Assembly: GCA_050700835.1 (NCBI GenBank)
Contig: JBOHDX010000044.1
Span: 1 to 30,489 of the forward strand
Direction of reading: 5' to 3'
Origin: JBOHDX01 sp050700835
GTDB lineage: Bacteria; Actinomycetota; Actinomycetes; Propionibacteriales; Nocardioidaceae
DNA length: 30,489 nucleotides
Position 1 is the first letter of the stretch. The number at the start of each line of letters is the position of its first letter. Below, piece by piece: positions 16,091-23,366 of this stretch. The position numbers were made by a program, and so were the translations under genes. Below the pieces are notes generated by a model that saw only the letters and a program-made list of their open reading frames with translations, did no database searches and was not told the origin of the DNA.

Positions 16091-16161
16091 GCCGTTCCTG
16101 CTCGCATTTCCGCAGGTCACAAGCGGTTTGCAGCGGGTCCGAGACGACATGCGAGCACGGC
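16091..16161. terminator. Long-range inverted repeat after rpoD
   Basis: GCTCGCAT (16100-16107) pairs with ATGCGAGC (16149-16156). Outside these, GCCGT (16091-16095) pairs with ACGGC (16157-16161), with a four-base bulge on the left. A smaller CCGC/GCGG pair lies within the ~41-base loop. It starts seven bases after the rpoD stop codon and may be its terminator or a 3' stabilising structure. Confidence 0.4.
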
Positions 16162-16212
16162 ATAGCGCTCCGGCGCGCCGAGTGGCGCGAGCTGCGCGCA
16201 TCCTGGTGCGCG

Positions 16213-16458
16213 ATGCGCTCCGCGAAGCGCGCCAAGGCTCGCGCAACGTCCGGCCAGCCTGTCGCAGACATCGCACGTAGGAAATCCCGGCGCGGGTGGA
16301 GCGTCCTCTCGTTGACGCCTAGGAAGGCTGTGCTCACGCGCGGGTCCAAGCGCCGCGGCGTGCGGCTCACGTTGCAGGTCGACGCAGTCACCGGCGCCGT
16401 CATCCAGCGGAAGACTCGCTACGGACGCCGCCGCCGTCGCTGGCATCGTTGGTTCTGA
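16213..16458 (+). CDS. Short very basic hypothetical protein
   Basis: An 81-residue ORF rich in Arg and Lys, ending YGRRRRRWHRWF. Codon third positions are mostly G or C, as in real genes of this window, which supports coding. There is no ribosome binding site before the ATG, no recognised family, no signal peptide and no membrane segment. The basic tail would suit nucleic-acid binding, but that is a guess. It sits between rpoD and a run of damaged genes, so it may itself be a fragment. Confidence 0.35.
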   Translation: MRSAKRAKARATSGQPVADIARRKSRRGWSVLSLTPRKAVLTRGSKRRGVRLTLQVDAVTGAVIQRKTRYGRRRRRWHRWF

Positions 16459-16541
16459 GCAGGGCCGCGGGATGGTTGGGCTCGCCACCCCCGCCGTGCG
16501 CGCCACCGCCGTGATTCGACGCCGAGCACCGCGTCGGCGCG

Positions 16542-16547
16542 TAGCAT
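16542..16547 (+). promoter_or_regulatory. -10 element for a leaderless DUF2510 transcript
   Basis: TAGCAT ends seven bases before the GTG start at 16555. The expected transcription start therefore falls at the start codon, the pattern of leaderless actinobacterial mRNAs. There is no ribosome binding site. Confidence 0.45.
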
Positions 16548-16554
16548 CCGCGAC

Positions 16555-16910
16555 GTGGACACACCGCCCCAACCTCCCGCTGGCTGGTACCCGGACCCCT
16601 CGTCGCCTTTCCCCAGCAGCGCTACTGGGACGGCGAACGATGGATCGAGCACACCGCGCCGGCATCCGCGCCCGCAGAGGCGCCGCAGCCGTCAGCCGGG
16701 ATGCGCCCCTGCCCGTACTGCACGGCTCCGATGCCTGTGCAGGCCACGCGATGCCCCACCTGCACCGGCGAGCTCCGCCACCGCCGGTACTGCGGCGGCC
16801 CCATGGGCGTGGCCACAAGGCAGAAGTTCGTCGGAATGGTTCGCGGCGGGATGAAAACCCAGTCTCGCTGCCTTGGCTGCAACCGCATCCTCGACGGGCC
16901 GCGCTGGTAG
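16555..16910 (+). pseudogene. DUF2510 plus zinc-ribbon protein, frameshifted
   Basis: The first frame starts MDTPPQPPAGWYPDP, the opening half of the small DUF2510 domain. The second half, QQRYWDGERWIEHTAPA, is in another frame from about 16611. A one-base loss (or two-base gain) between ~16594 and 16614 explains this. The second frame then continues as one open frame to the stop at 16910, with CPYC and CPTC spaced by ten residues (a zinc ribbon) and later RRYC and CLGC. The intact product would be about 118 residues. DUF2510 marks actinobacterial membrane- or envelope-linked proteins of unknown role, here without a visible membrane segment. GTG 16555 fits a leaderless start. The family call is good. 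Whether this is decay or a sequencing error cannot be told from one sequence. Confidence 0.7.
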
Positions 16911-16929
16911 TAACGACTCGAAGAAGCAA

Positions 16930-16970
16930 CAGCGCCCCCGGACCTCTGAGCGAGGACCGGGGGCGCTGTA
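16930..16970. terminator. Strong bidirectional hairpin terminator
   Basis: ACAGCGCCCCCGG (16930-16942) pairs perfectly with CCGGGGGCGCTGT (16958-16970). Inside, after an A-A mismatch, CCTC pairs with GAGG around a five-base loop. The structure starts 20 bases after the DUF2510 gene and lies 88 bases beyond the 3' end of the minus-strand XRE gene, so it can serve both. Confidence 0.8.
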
Positions 16971-17057
16971 CGTACGTCAGGCGGCCGTCACGAGGTATCG
17001 CCCGAGTGAGCGGGTGACCGAGTCGAGCCACGAGCCGGTGGGCTCCCGTAGACCGCG

Positions 17058-17394
17058 TTAGAGGCGGGACAGATGGCCGGGATCGACGCAGGCCAGGTCG
17101 CCGAGCTGGGGCAGCGTGAGGCCCGCGGCGATCCGGACGGACCGGATCGCCTCACCGGACAGAGCACTCACGACGCGACCACCGCGACGACGTCCGGATC
17201 GGGCAGCAGCACGGACTCGGGGGAACGTGGAAGGCACCGGCCACGGCGGCGACCCAGAAGGGTGACGCATCGGCCCGGCCCCGCTCGACCCGGGACAGGT
17301 AGCCAGGGCTGACCTCGGCGCTGGTTCCGAGTTCCCTGACCGACCAGCCCGCGTCCTGACGTAAACGCCGGATCAGCAGTCCGTTGGTGGACAT
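17058..17394 (-). pseudogene. XRE-family regulator with two HTH domains, frameshifted
   Basis: The start MSTNGLLIRRLRQDAG (ATG 17394) leads into a complete HTH-XRE domain ending in SPGYLSRVERGRADASPFW, then a linker. The frame is lost near 17220-17230: the expected PPESVLLPDPDVVAVV continues in a second frame, which stops at 17168. A third frame then carries a second HTH, SGEAIRSVRIAAGLTLPQLG, which ends at GHLSRL with a TAA at 17058, cut off partway through the recognition region. Two single-base shifts would rejoin everything into a ~110-residue protein. Alternatively, the second HTH is a separate small ORF using a start near 17165. Such proteins are cytoplasmic DNA-binding repressors; the target is unknown. 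The truncated second domain makes true decay more likely here than sequencing error. Confidence 0.6.
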
Positions 17395-17574
17395 GCGCTC
17401 GCCACGGGCAAATGAGCACCCCTCATCTCGCAGCCGACCGGCTCCGAGATTCGGTCGGCCAGGTCCGCGCTGATGGTCGCTCTCTCGCCGGTGCGCGCAA
17501 CGCGGGACGGGCTCGGGGGTTGGTGTGCCCATGTTCGTTCGCCCCGATTCGGCCCACAGCGCTTGTCGGCAGGC

Positions 17575-17622
17575 GTGGCAGGGGCCTGGCCGCGCCCATC
17601 TGTGCGACCAGACCCCTGCCAC
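17575..17622. terminator. Hairpin downstream of the secreted beta-sandwich gene
   Basis: GTGGCAGGGGCCTGG (17575-17589) pairs with CCAGACCCCTGCCAC (17608-17622), with one mismatch and an 18-base loop. It lies 45 bases beyond the 3' end of the minus-strand secreted-protein gene and upstream of the XRE gene. Confidence 0.65.
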
Positions 17623-17666
17623 GTTCACTTGCAGACTGCGTCACTGCATGCAATGCGCCGAACCTG

Positions 17667-18439
17667 TCAGTTCCACTGGGACAGGAATCCGTCGATGTCG
17701 ACCCGGCCGGACACGACTTTGACCGTCAGCACGTGGCTGGTGGCCGCAGGTACGGCGAGTTCCACACCAGCACCCGGTTGGCGCAGGCGCCGTTGAACGA
17801 GATCGTCTTCTTGAACACGCCGTCGATGTACATCGAGGCCGATCCGCGGTTGGACGCCTTGTCCGAGACGAGCGTGACGAACTGGCCAGTGAAGGTGTAG
17901 TTGGCCGTCGCGCTCGGCTTCGAGGAATGCAGGACCGCTCCACCGCTGAAGCACCGGCACTGTGAGGTGGACCAGCCGGCGCTGTAGGACGCCGCTCCCT
18001 CCTGGTCGAGCGTGGACGAGACGTCTCCGTAGCCGTAGTTGCTGTTGCCTAGGCAGTCGGTCCCGTAGACGTTGAAGGCCGTGTAGTCGCCTGCGGTGGG
18101 GGACCATTGGTAGTTGCCCGTGACGGACTTGTTGCTCGGGCTGCCGCTGTAGGTCCAGATCCTGGTGGAACTGCCGTCCTGGTACATATTCGCGTACGCG
18201 CTGCAGACCCCGTCCGGGTCGTACAGCTTCCACCCGTCCTTGGCCGCGAACAGCGGGCTGCCGCTGGAGTTCGACAGCGAGGTGCCCAGAATCGGGACAG
18301 CCGCGGGCCACACGGTGATAGCAGGACCGTGCGAGTCGGCCGGGTTCGCCGCCTGCGCAGCGGTGAATGATCCGCCGACCGCTACGGCCATCACGCTCAC
18401 CCCGACCGCGATTCTTGCGAATCTTCTCGTAAGCTTCAT
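17667..18439 (-). pseudogene. Secreted beta-sandwich protein of unknown function, C-terminal frameshift
   Basis: MKLTRRFARIAVGVSVMAVA and the following stretch form a clear Sec signal peptide, cleaved after AAQA near residue 31. The mature part has an unrecognised ~110-residue Cys-containing domain (GVCSAYANMYQ, GTDCLGN, SQCRCFSG). A C-terminal region follows with YTFTGQFVTLVSDKASNRGS and MYIDGVFKKTI, the pattern of a carbohydrate-binding-like beta sandwich seen at the end of many actinobacterial secreted proteins. After VLVWNSPYL the frame is lost (about 17743-17756). The first frame stops at 17726, while another frame supplies the expected last strand HVLTVKVVSGRVDIDGF and stops at 17667. 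GGGAGG precedes the ATG. Function unknown; an extracellular binding role is inference. Only the last ~25 residues are affected, so the protein might still fold if the shift is real. Confidence 0.65.
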
Positions 18440-18560
18440 GAATTGCCTCCCAGCTCGTCGATCGGGGCCATTTCTGCGAGAGATTCGCCAGGCACCCGCT
18501 CCGTCGCACCCGCTCGCAAAGAGGTCACCTTTCTCACCATGACCCAATCAGGGGAAATAA
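18440..18560 (-). other. Structured leader upstream of the secreted protein
   Basis: About 120 bases lie between a possible AT-rich -10 (GGTTAT, near 18562) and the ATG. On the minus strand GGTCA/TGACC (a five-base stem, about 18525-18546) is followed by GCGAG/CTCGC enclosing ~30 bases. I do not recognise a known riboswitch class. The leader may simply be long. Confidence 0.25.
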
Positions 18561-18637
18561 CCAGCCTGAGAGGACCACGGACAGATAGTCATCACGGAAG
18601 GAATGCCGCCTCAGTGATCGGCCGAACACGTAACGTC

Positions 18638-18643
18638 TAGGCT
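18638..18643 (+). promoter_or_regulatory. -10 element for a leaderless HEAT-repeat transcript
   Basis: TAGGCT ends six bases before GTG 18650, so transcription should start at the start codon. No ribosome binding site is present, consistent with leaderless translation. Confidence 0.5.
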
Positions 18644-18649
18644 GCGCGG

Positions 18650-19219
18650 GTGGCCCGGCTCCAACCTTCAGACCTTCGTGCGCATCCGCGCGACCTCGTC
18701 GCGGAAGCGCTGCGGGAGTACGGCGAGCACGCGGTGATCGACTGCTGTCTGGCCCTGCTTGAGGGAGAGGTCGAGTACGCCAGCCTCCCGGTGCCGATGG
18801 CGTTCTTCGGGATGCGCTCCTGGGCGGACGCACCGCGAGCCCAGCTGACCGCCCGTGACCTGGACTTCTGGCCACGCACTTGGGGAGCGCGCGGCCTGCT
18901 GTACGCCTGGATGCCGTACGCCGAGCCGGGCGTTGTGCGGGGGCTGGGGGACCGGCACTGGCGGGTCAGGGAGATGTGCGCCAAGGTCGTGGTCCACCGC
19001 GAGCTCGGCAGCGCCGCCGACGTCCTGATCCCACTCGTCGACGACGAGGTGACGCGGGTGCGCGTGGCCGCGATCCGGGCGCTCGCCCTCGTCGGCGAGT
19101 ACGAAGGGGCGCAGCGGGTCGTCGGCACCGACGTGAGCGAACCGACCGTCCGGGTGGCGGCCGCGGCTGCGCTGCGAGCCCTCCGACTCCGCCTCGACCG
19201 CACGATCGAGGCGCAGTAG
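18650..19219 (+). CDS. HEAT-repeat domain protein
   Basis: A 189-residue cytoplasmic protein. The C-terminal half is a series of helical HEAT-like repeats: WRVREMCAKVVVHRELG, TRVRVAAIRALALVGEY and PTVRVAAAAALRALRLRL, each with the typical V-R-x-x-A-A-x-A-L core. The N-terminal half (EYASLPVPMAFFGMRSW, LLYAWMPYAEPGVVRGLGD) is less typical. There is no catalytic motif, signal peptide or membrane segment. HEAT repeats generally act as protein-binding scaffolds; the partner is unknown. GTG 18650 is chosen because of the leaderless promoter just upstream. The gene diverges from the secreted-protein gene and is followed, after 275 bases, by the peptide transporter operon, from which it appears separately transcribed. 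Confidence 0.75.
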   Translation: MARLQPSDLRAHPRDLVAEALREYGEHAVIDCCLALLEGEVEYASLPVPMAFFGMRSWADAPRAQLTARDLDFWPRTWGARGLLYAWMPYAEPGVVRGLGDRHWRVREMCAKVVVHRELGSAADVLIPLVDDEVTRVRVAAIRALALVGEYEGAQRVVGTDVSEPTVRVAAAAALRALRLRLDRTIEAQ

Positions 19220-19333
19220 CCGACTGCCGGATCGCCGCTGCCGATTCTCTTCGATTCCGGCACCGGGCAAATCGACCATCAGTCACATGGCGACCGGCCA
19301 ATGTTCCCTGAGAAAGTGTCACACCTCTCAGTG

Positions 19334-19362
19334 AACTCTTCCTTTGCTCAGAAAACTCTTCC
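19334..19362 (+). promoter_or_regulatory. Direct-repeat operator candidate for the peptide transporter operon
   Basis: AACTCTTCC occurs at 19334-19342 and 19354-19362, a 20-base period close to two helical turns. The second copy ends 11 bases before the -35 hexamer at 19374. Position and phasing fit a response-regulator-type activator site. The binding protein is unknown. Confidence 0.45.
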
Positions 19363-19373
19363 CATTTTGGCGG

Positions 19374-19401
19374 TTGATTCGTTATTTCGCCTCGGTAGCG
19401 T
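19374..19401 (+). promoter_or_regulatory. Primary-sigma promoter of the peptide transporter operon
   Basis: TTGATT (19374-19379), a 16-base spacer and TAGCGT (19396-19401) make a good primary-sigma promoter in a locally AT-richer stretch. Transcription would start near 19408, leaving a leader of about 87 bases before GTG 19495. Confidence 0.6.
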
Positions 19402-19494
19402 CATGCGATGCGGCACTGGCCTTCGAGTAAACGCTGGCCAGATGGACCGGCCCGGTCCGGCGCCCGCGTTAACGCGTACTCGAAGGGAGAAGTC

Positions 19495-21363
19495 GTGGCA
19501 CTCACGTCGCGCAGGTATCGACGAGCCGCGGGATTCGGCACCGCTGGCGTCGCCCTGGTCACCCTCCTGGCGGCCTGTTCAAGCAGCTCCGCTCCCACCA
19601 GCAGTTCCCCGAGCAGCCAGGTGACAGGCACGGCAGTCAAGGGCGGGACGGTCACGGTGGCCGAGCCGCCGTCGACGACACCTAACTGGATCTGGCCCTT
19701 CTCCAGCCTGGCCTACTTCAGTGTCGAGAACATCTCGAACTTCCAGCAGCCGATGTACCGGCCGTTGTATTGGTTCGGCGGCCACAACAACCAGCCGACG
19801 ATCGACTACGGCCTGTCCGCGGCGAAGCCACCGAAGTACGCCGCCAACGGCAAGAGCCTGACGATCACCATGAAGCCGTGGAAATGGTCGAACGGCGAGT
19901 CGGTCAATGCCAGCGACGTCGTGTTCTGGATGAACATGGTCAAGGCGGAGAAGGCCAATTGGGCGGGTTACGTGCCCGGCGCTTTCCCCGACAACATCAC
20001 CGCGGTGAGCAAGGTCAACGCCAACACGGTCAAGTTCACGCTGTCGCGCGCCTACTCGCAGAACTGGTTCACCTACAACGAGCTGAGCCAGATCACGCCG
20101 ATGCCGATGGCCTGGGACGTCACGAGCACCGGGGGCAAGGCGGGCAGCGGCGGCTGCACCACCTCACAGTCCAAGTGCGCCGCGGTCTACAACTTCCTCG
20201 TGAGCCAGGCCAAGAACCAGTCCGGCTACCTCAAGAGCGCGCTCTGGTCGGTCGTCGACGGCCCCTGGAAGCTCGGGTCGTACAGCTCGGCCGGCAACTA
20301 CAGCTTCGTGCCGAACAAGGCGTACTCCGGCTCGCCGAAGCCGCAGCTCGACGAGGTGAAGTTCCTGCCGTTCACCAGTGACTCGGCGGAGTACAACGTG
20401 CTCAAGTCGAGCAGCACCATCGACCTTGGTTACATCCCGCCACAGGACCTGCCGCAGGCGCCGTCGAACGGTGGCGTGCCGAGCAGCAGCCCGGTCGGAC
20501 CGAACTACTACCTGCTGCCGGCGTACCCGTGGTCGGTGAACTACTTCCCGATCAACTTCAACAACCCGACGATGGGGCCGGCGTTCCGTCAGCTGTACTT
20601 CCGCCAGGCCTTGCAGATGACCCTCGACCAGCCAGTGGATGTGCAGAAGGCGAACAAGGGCTACGGCTACCCGAACTACAACCCGGTCCCGGTGATGCCG
20701 AAGAACAAGTGGCTCTCGCCGGCATCCACCACGAACCCGTATCCGTTCAGCACCACGAAGGCCGAGCAGCTTCTCACGTCGCACGGCTGGACGATGAAGG
20801 GCGGCACGATGACCTGCACGAAGCCCGGGACCGCGGCCAACGAATGCGGCACCGGAGTGGCGGCGGGGACGCCGGCGACGATCAAGTACGACTACGCCAG
20901 CGGCAGCAACTCCTTCAACCTGGAGATGCAGCAGTACAAGTCGGACGCGAGCAAGGCCGGGATCACGCTCGACATGCACCAGATGCCGTTCAACTCCGTG
21001 ATCGGCGAGTCGGTGCCGTGCAAGCCCACGGACAAGACCTGCGGCTGGCAGGTCACCAACTGGGGCGGCGGCTGGATCTACGCACCCGACTACCTGCCGA
21101 CCGGTGAGGATCTGTTCGGGACCGGTGCCGGCTCCAACTCGGGCAGCTACACCAACCCGGCCATGGACAAGCTGATCGCAGCGACCGAGTACACCAACGG
21201 CACGACGCCGCTGTTCAAGTACGAGGACTTTACCGCCAAGCAGCTGCCGGTCATCTGGCAGTCGAACGTCTACACCGTCGACGCCAACTCGACGCACGTC
21301 GGTGGCGTGGTGGCGAACCCGTTGCAGACGCTGCTGCCGGAGTACTGGTACCGCACGCAGTGA
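19495..21363 (+). CDS. Peptide ABC transporter substrate-binding lipoprotein
   Basis: A 622-residue extracellular solute-binding protein of family 5 (SBP_bac_5, OppA/DppA type), which captures peptides and hands them to the permeases. The signal peptide MALTSRRYRR plus a hydrophobic stretch ends in the lipobox LLAAC (Cys near residue 28), so the mature protein is lipid-anchored. A Ser-rich linker follows. Family landmarks are GLSAAKPPKYAANGKSLTIT with KPWKWSNGESVNASDVVFW (about 115-150), and VNYFPINFNNPTMGPAFRQL with YFRQALQMTLD in the second lobe. GTG 19495 is chosen for AAGGGAG five bases upstream and because the signal peptide starts there. An in-frame ATG at 19408 would add an unlikely hydrophilic leader and coincides with the predicted transcription start. 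First gene of a four-gene operon. The substrate within the peptide/nickel/opine class cannot be fixed from sequence. Confidence 0.93.
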   Translation: MALTSRRYRRAAGFGTAGVALVTLLAACSSSSAPTSSSPSSQVTGTAVKGGTVTVAEPPSTTPNWIWPFSSLAYFSVENISNFQQPMYRPLYWFGGHNNQPTIDYGLSAAKPPKYAANGKSLTITMKPWKWSNGESVNASDVVFWMNMVKAEKANWAGYVPGAFPDNITAVSKVNANTVKFTLSRAYSQNWFTYNELSQITPMPMAWDVTSTGGKAGSGGCTTSQSKCAAVYNFLVSQAKNQSGYLKSALWSVVDGPWKLGSYSSAGNYSFVPNKAYSGSPKPQLDEVKFLPFTSDSAEYNVLKSSSTIDLGYIPPQDLPQAPSNGGVPSSSPVGPNYYLLPAYPWSVNYFPINFNNPTMGPAFRQLYFRQALQMTLDQPVDVQKANKGYGYPNYNPVPVMPKNKWLSPASTTNPYPFSTTKAEQLLTSHGWTMKGGTMTCTKPGTAANECGTGVAAGTPATIKYDYASGSNSFNLEMQQYKSDASKAGITLDMHQMPFNSVIGESVPCKPTDKTCGWQVTNWGGGWIYAPDYLPTGEDLFGTGAGSNSGSYTNPAMDKLIAATEYTNGTTPLFKYEDFTAKQLPVIWQSNVYTVDANSTHVGGVVANPLQTLLPEYWYRTQ

Positions 21364-21415
21364 TGGCGTGGGCCCTACCGGCCGTCGCGGCACTCCCTGA
21401 CGGGGGAGTGCCGCG

Positions 21416-22363
21416 ATGATCCGGTTCCTGCGTCGCCGCCTGGGACAGGCACTGATCGTGCTGTTCCTGGTGTCGCTGATCGTGTTCGTGCTGCTGCAGC
21501 TGCTGCCTGGCGGGGTGGCGCACGCGGTGCTCGGGCCGCGGGCCACGGCGGCTCAGATCGCGACGTTCAACCACGACAACGGCCTCGACAAGCCGATATT
21601 CGAGCAGTACTTCATCTGGCTGTGGCACCTGTTGCACGGTGATCTCGGGTACTCGTACCACCTCAACCAGACGGTCAGCTCGCTGATCGCGCAGAAGCTG
21701 CCCAAGACGATCGTGCTCAACCTGCTGGCGCTCGTGATCGCGGTCATCGTCGCGATCCCGATCGGCGTGGCGCAGGCCGTCCGGCGCAACAGCTTCTTCG
21801 ACTACAGCGCCACCGGGGTCGGCTTCGTCTTCTACTCGATGCCGACGTTCTACCTGAGCCTGCTGCTGGTGCTATGGCTGTCACTGGACCTGCGGGTGTT
21901 CCCCGCCGAGGCGCCGCAGAGCCAGTCCGTCCTGGGCATCCTCTCCCAGCCGATGGGACTGGTGCTCCCGGTCATGTCGCTGGTGCTGCTGAGCGTCTCG
22001 CTGTTCACCAGATACATGCGGTCCAGCGTCATGGACAACCTGGTGCAGGACTACGTGCGGACCGCGAGGTCGAAGGGCGCGAGCGAGCGGCGGGTGTTGT
22101 ACCGGCACGTGCTGCGCAACTCGCTGATCCCGATGGCGACGATCCTCGGGTTGTCGCTGCCGGGCATCCTCGCCGGCTCGCTCGTCACCGAGCAGGTCTT
22201 CAACTACCCCGGCATGGGGCTGCTGTTCTGGCAGGAGGCGCAGGTCAACGATTACCCCACGCTGCTCGGTATCACGTTGGTGACGGGAGTGGCGACCGTC
22301 GTGGGCAACTTGCTCGCCGACATCGCCTACGCCGTCCTCGATCCCAGGGTGAGGTACTCATGA
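21416..22363 (+). CDS. Peptide ABC transporter permease, DppB/OppB type
   Basis: A 315-residue inner-membrane permease of the binding-protein-dependent transport family. The first membrane helix is at residues 9-31. The conserved first-loop pattern LGLDKPIFEQYFIWLWHLLHG-like sequence is followed by GDLGYSYHLNQTV (residues ~75-87), typical of DppB, and five further helices. The ATPase-contacting EAA loop is YVRTARSKGASERRVLYRH followed by VLRNSLIP (about residues 217-243). The end, NLLADIAYAVLDPRVRYS, is diagnostic. ATG 21416 has a GGGGGAG ribosome binding site ten bases upstream. It lies 52 bases after the binding-protein gene and its stop overlaps a six-codon micro-ORF that leads into the next gene. 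Confidence 0.94.
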   Translation: MIRFLRRRLGQALIVLFLVSLIVFVLLQLLPGGVAHAVLGPRATAAQIATFNHDNGLDKPIFEQYFIWLWHLLHGDLGYSYHLNQTVSSLIAQKLPKTIVLNLLALVIAVIVAIPIGVAQAVRRNSFFDYSATGVGFVFYSMPTFYLSLLLVLWLSLDLRVFPAEAPQSQSVLGILSQPMGLVLPVMSLVLLSVSLFTRYMRSSVMDNLVQDYVRTARSKGASERRVLYRHVLRNSLIPMATILGLSLPGILAGSLVTEQVFNYPGMGLLFWQEAQVNDYPTLLGITLVTGVATVVGNLLADIAYAVLDPRVRYS

Positions 22364-22380
22364 GCGGACCGAAGCGATGA
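22360..22380 (+). other. Six-codon coupling micro-ORF between the two permease genes
   Basis: ATG 22360 overlaps the upstream permease stop (ATGA). The frame reads MSGPKR, and its TGA (22378-22380) overlaps the downstream ATG at 22377, again as ATGA. This is a chain of two stop-start overlaps. It may couple translation of the permeases, or be chance. Confidence 0.35.
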
Positions 22381-23348
22381 GCATCGAAAGCAGGCCGGAG
22401 AAGGGTGCAGGTGGCGTACCCGACGTGCCGGCGGGGCGCCACGACGGCTTGCCAGGGCACGAGCCGGCCCTGCAGGGCGGCGGGACCGTCCACGGCGAGC
22501 AGGTCAGCAGCCTGCGACGAGGCTTCCGGGTCTTCGCCGAGAACCGGCTTGCCCTGCTGGGGTTGGGCATTGTGCTGTTCTTCGTGCTGTTCTGCTTCGC
22601 CGGGCCGCTGATCTACCACACTGACCAGGTGCACACGAACCTGCTGGTCTCCAACGAGGCACCGAGCAGCTCGCACGTCCTCGGCACCGACCCGACCGGG
22701 TACGACGAGCTCGGCCGACTGATGTACGGGGGTCAGGCATCGCTCGAGGTCGGCATCACGGCTGCCGTGCTCGCCACCATCGTCGGCACGTTGTACGGCG
22801 CCGTCTCCGGCTACGTCGGTGGGTTCCTGGACTCCGTCATGATGCGCCTGGTGGACGGAGCTCTGGCGATCCCCAGCCTGTTCATCCTGCTCGTGCTGTC
22901 CACGATCTACTCCCCGTCGACGCTGAGCATGATCATCATCATCGCGTTGTTCAGCTGGCTGGTGGCGGCCCGGTTGGTCCGCGGAGAGGCACTCAGCCTG
23001 CGCACCAGGGAGTACGTCCAGGCGGTCAAGGTGATGGGTGGTGGCGGCACCCGAGCCGTGATCAGGCACATCGCGCCGAACGCCATCGGGACGATGGTCG
23101 TGTTCGCAACATTCACGGTGGCCGACTCCATCATCTTGCTGTCGGCTCTGGGTTATCTCGGGCTCGGCATCCAGCCCCCGCAGACCGACTGGGGCGGCAT
23201 GTTGTCGCAGGCGATCAACTACATCAACAGCGGCTACTGGTGGCTGTTGTACCCACCTGGCGTAGCCATCCTGCTGGTGTGCATCGCGTTCAACTTCATG
23301 GGTGACGCCCTCCGCGACGCCTTCGAAGTACGTCTGCAGCGCCGCTGA
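22377..23348 (+). CDS. Peptide ABC transporter permease, DppC/OppC type
   Basis: A 323-residue second permease that pairs with the upstream DppB-type protein. The N-terminal ~45 residues are a Gly/Pro-rich cytoplasmic extension (PEKGAGGVPDVPAGRH). RRGFRVFAENRLALLGLGIV then opens the first helix, as the DppC family does. The periplasmic part contains HVLGTDPTGYDELGRLMYGG, the hallmark of the family (HxxGTDxxGRDxxSR). The EAA loop REYVQAVKVMGGGGTRAVIR is followed by HIAPNA. The end, LLVCIAFNFMGDALRDAFEVRL, is diagnostic. Start ATG 22377 overlaps the stop of a micro-ORF. A later start is possible because no strong ribosome binding site is seen, in which case the Gly-rich extension would be absent. 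Confidence 0.94.
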   Translation: MSIESRPEKGAGGVPDVPAGRHDGLPGHEPALQGGGTVHGEQVSSLRRGFRVFAENRLALLGLGIVLFFVLFCFAGPLIYHTDQVHTNLLVSNEAPSSSHVLGTDPTGYDELGRLMYGGQASLEVGITAAVLATIVGTLYGAVSGYVGGFLDSVMMRLVDGALAIPSLFILLVLSTIYSPSTLSMIIIIALFSWLVAARLVRGEALSLRTREYVQAVKVMGGGGTRAVIRHIAPNAIGTMVVFATFTVADSIILLSALGYLGLGIQPPQTDWGGMLSQAINYINSGYWWLLYPPGVAILLVCIAFNFMGDALRDAFEVRLQRR

Positions 23349-23366
23349 ACGACGAGGAGCCTACTC

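Noticed and set aside
14723..16276. A 517-codon minus-strand frame over rpoD, with a Gly/Leu/Arg-rich end
   Set aside because: It is the complement of the Lys/Ala repeats and sigma domains; not a gene.
19225..19262. tRNA-like TTCGATTCC with flanking TGCCGG/CCGGCA
   Set aside because: No T-arm stem, anticodon arm or acceptor stem can be drawn around it; at most a weak hairpin after the HEAT-repeat gene.
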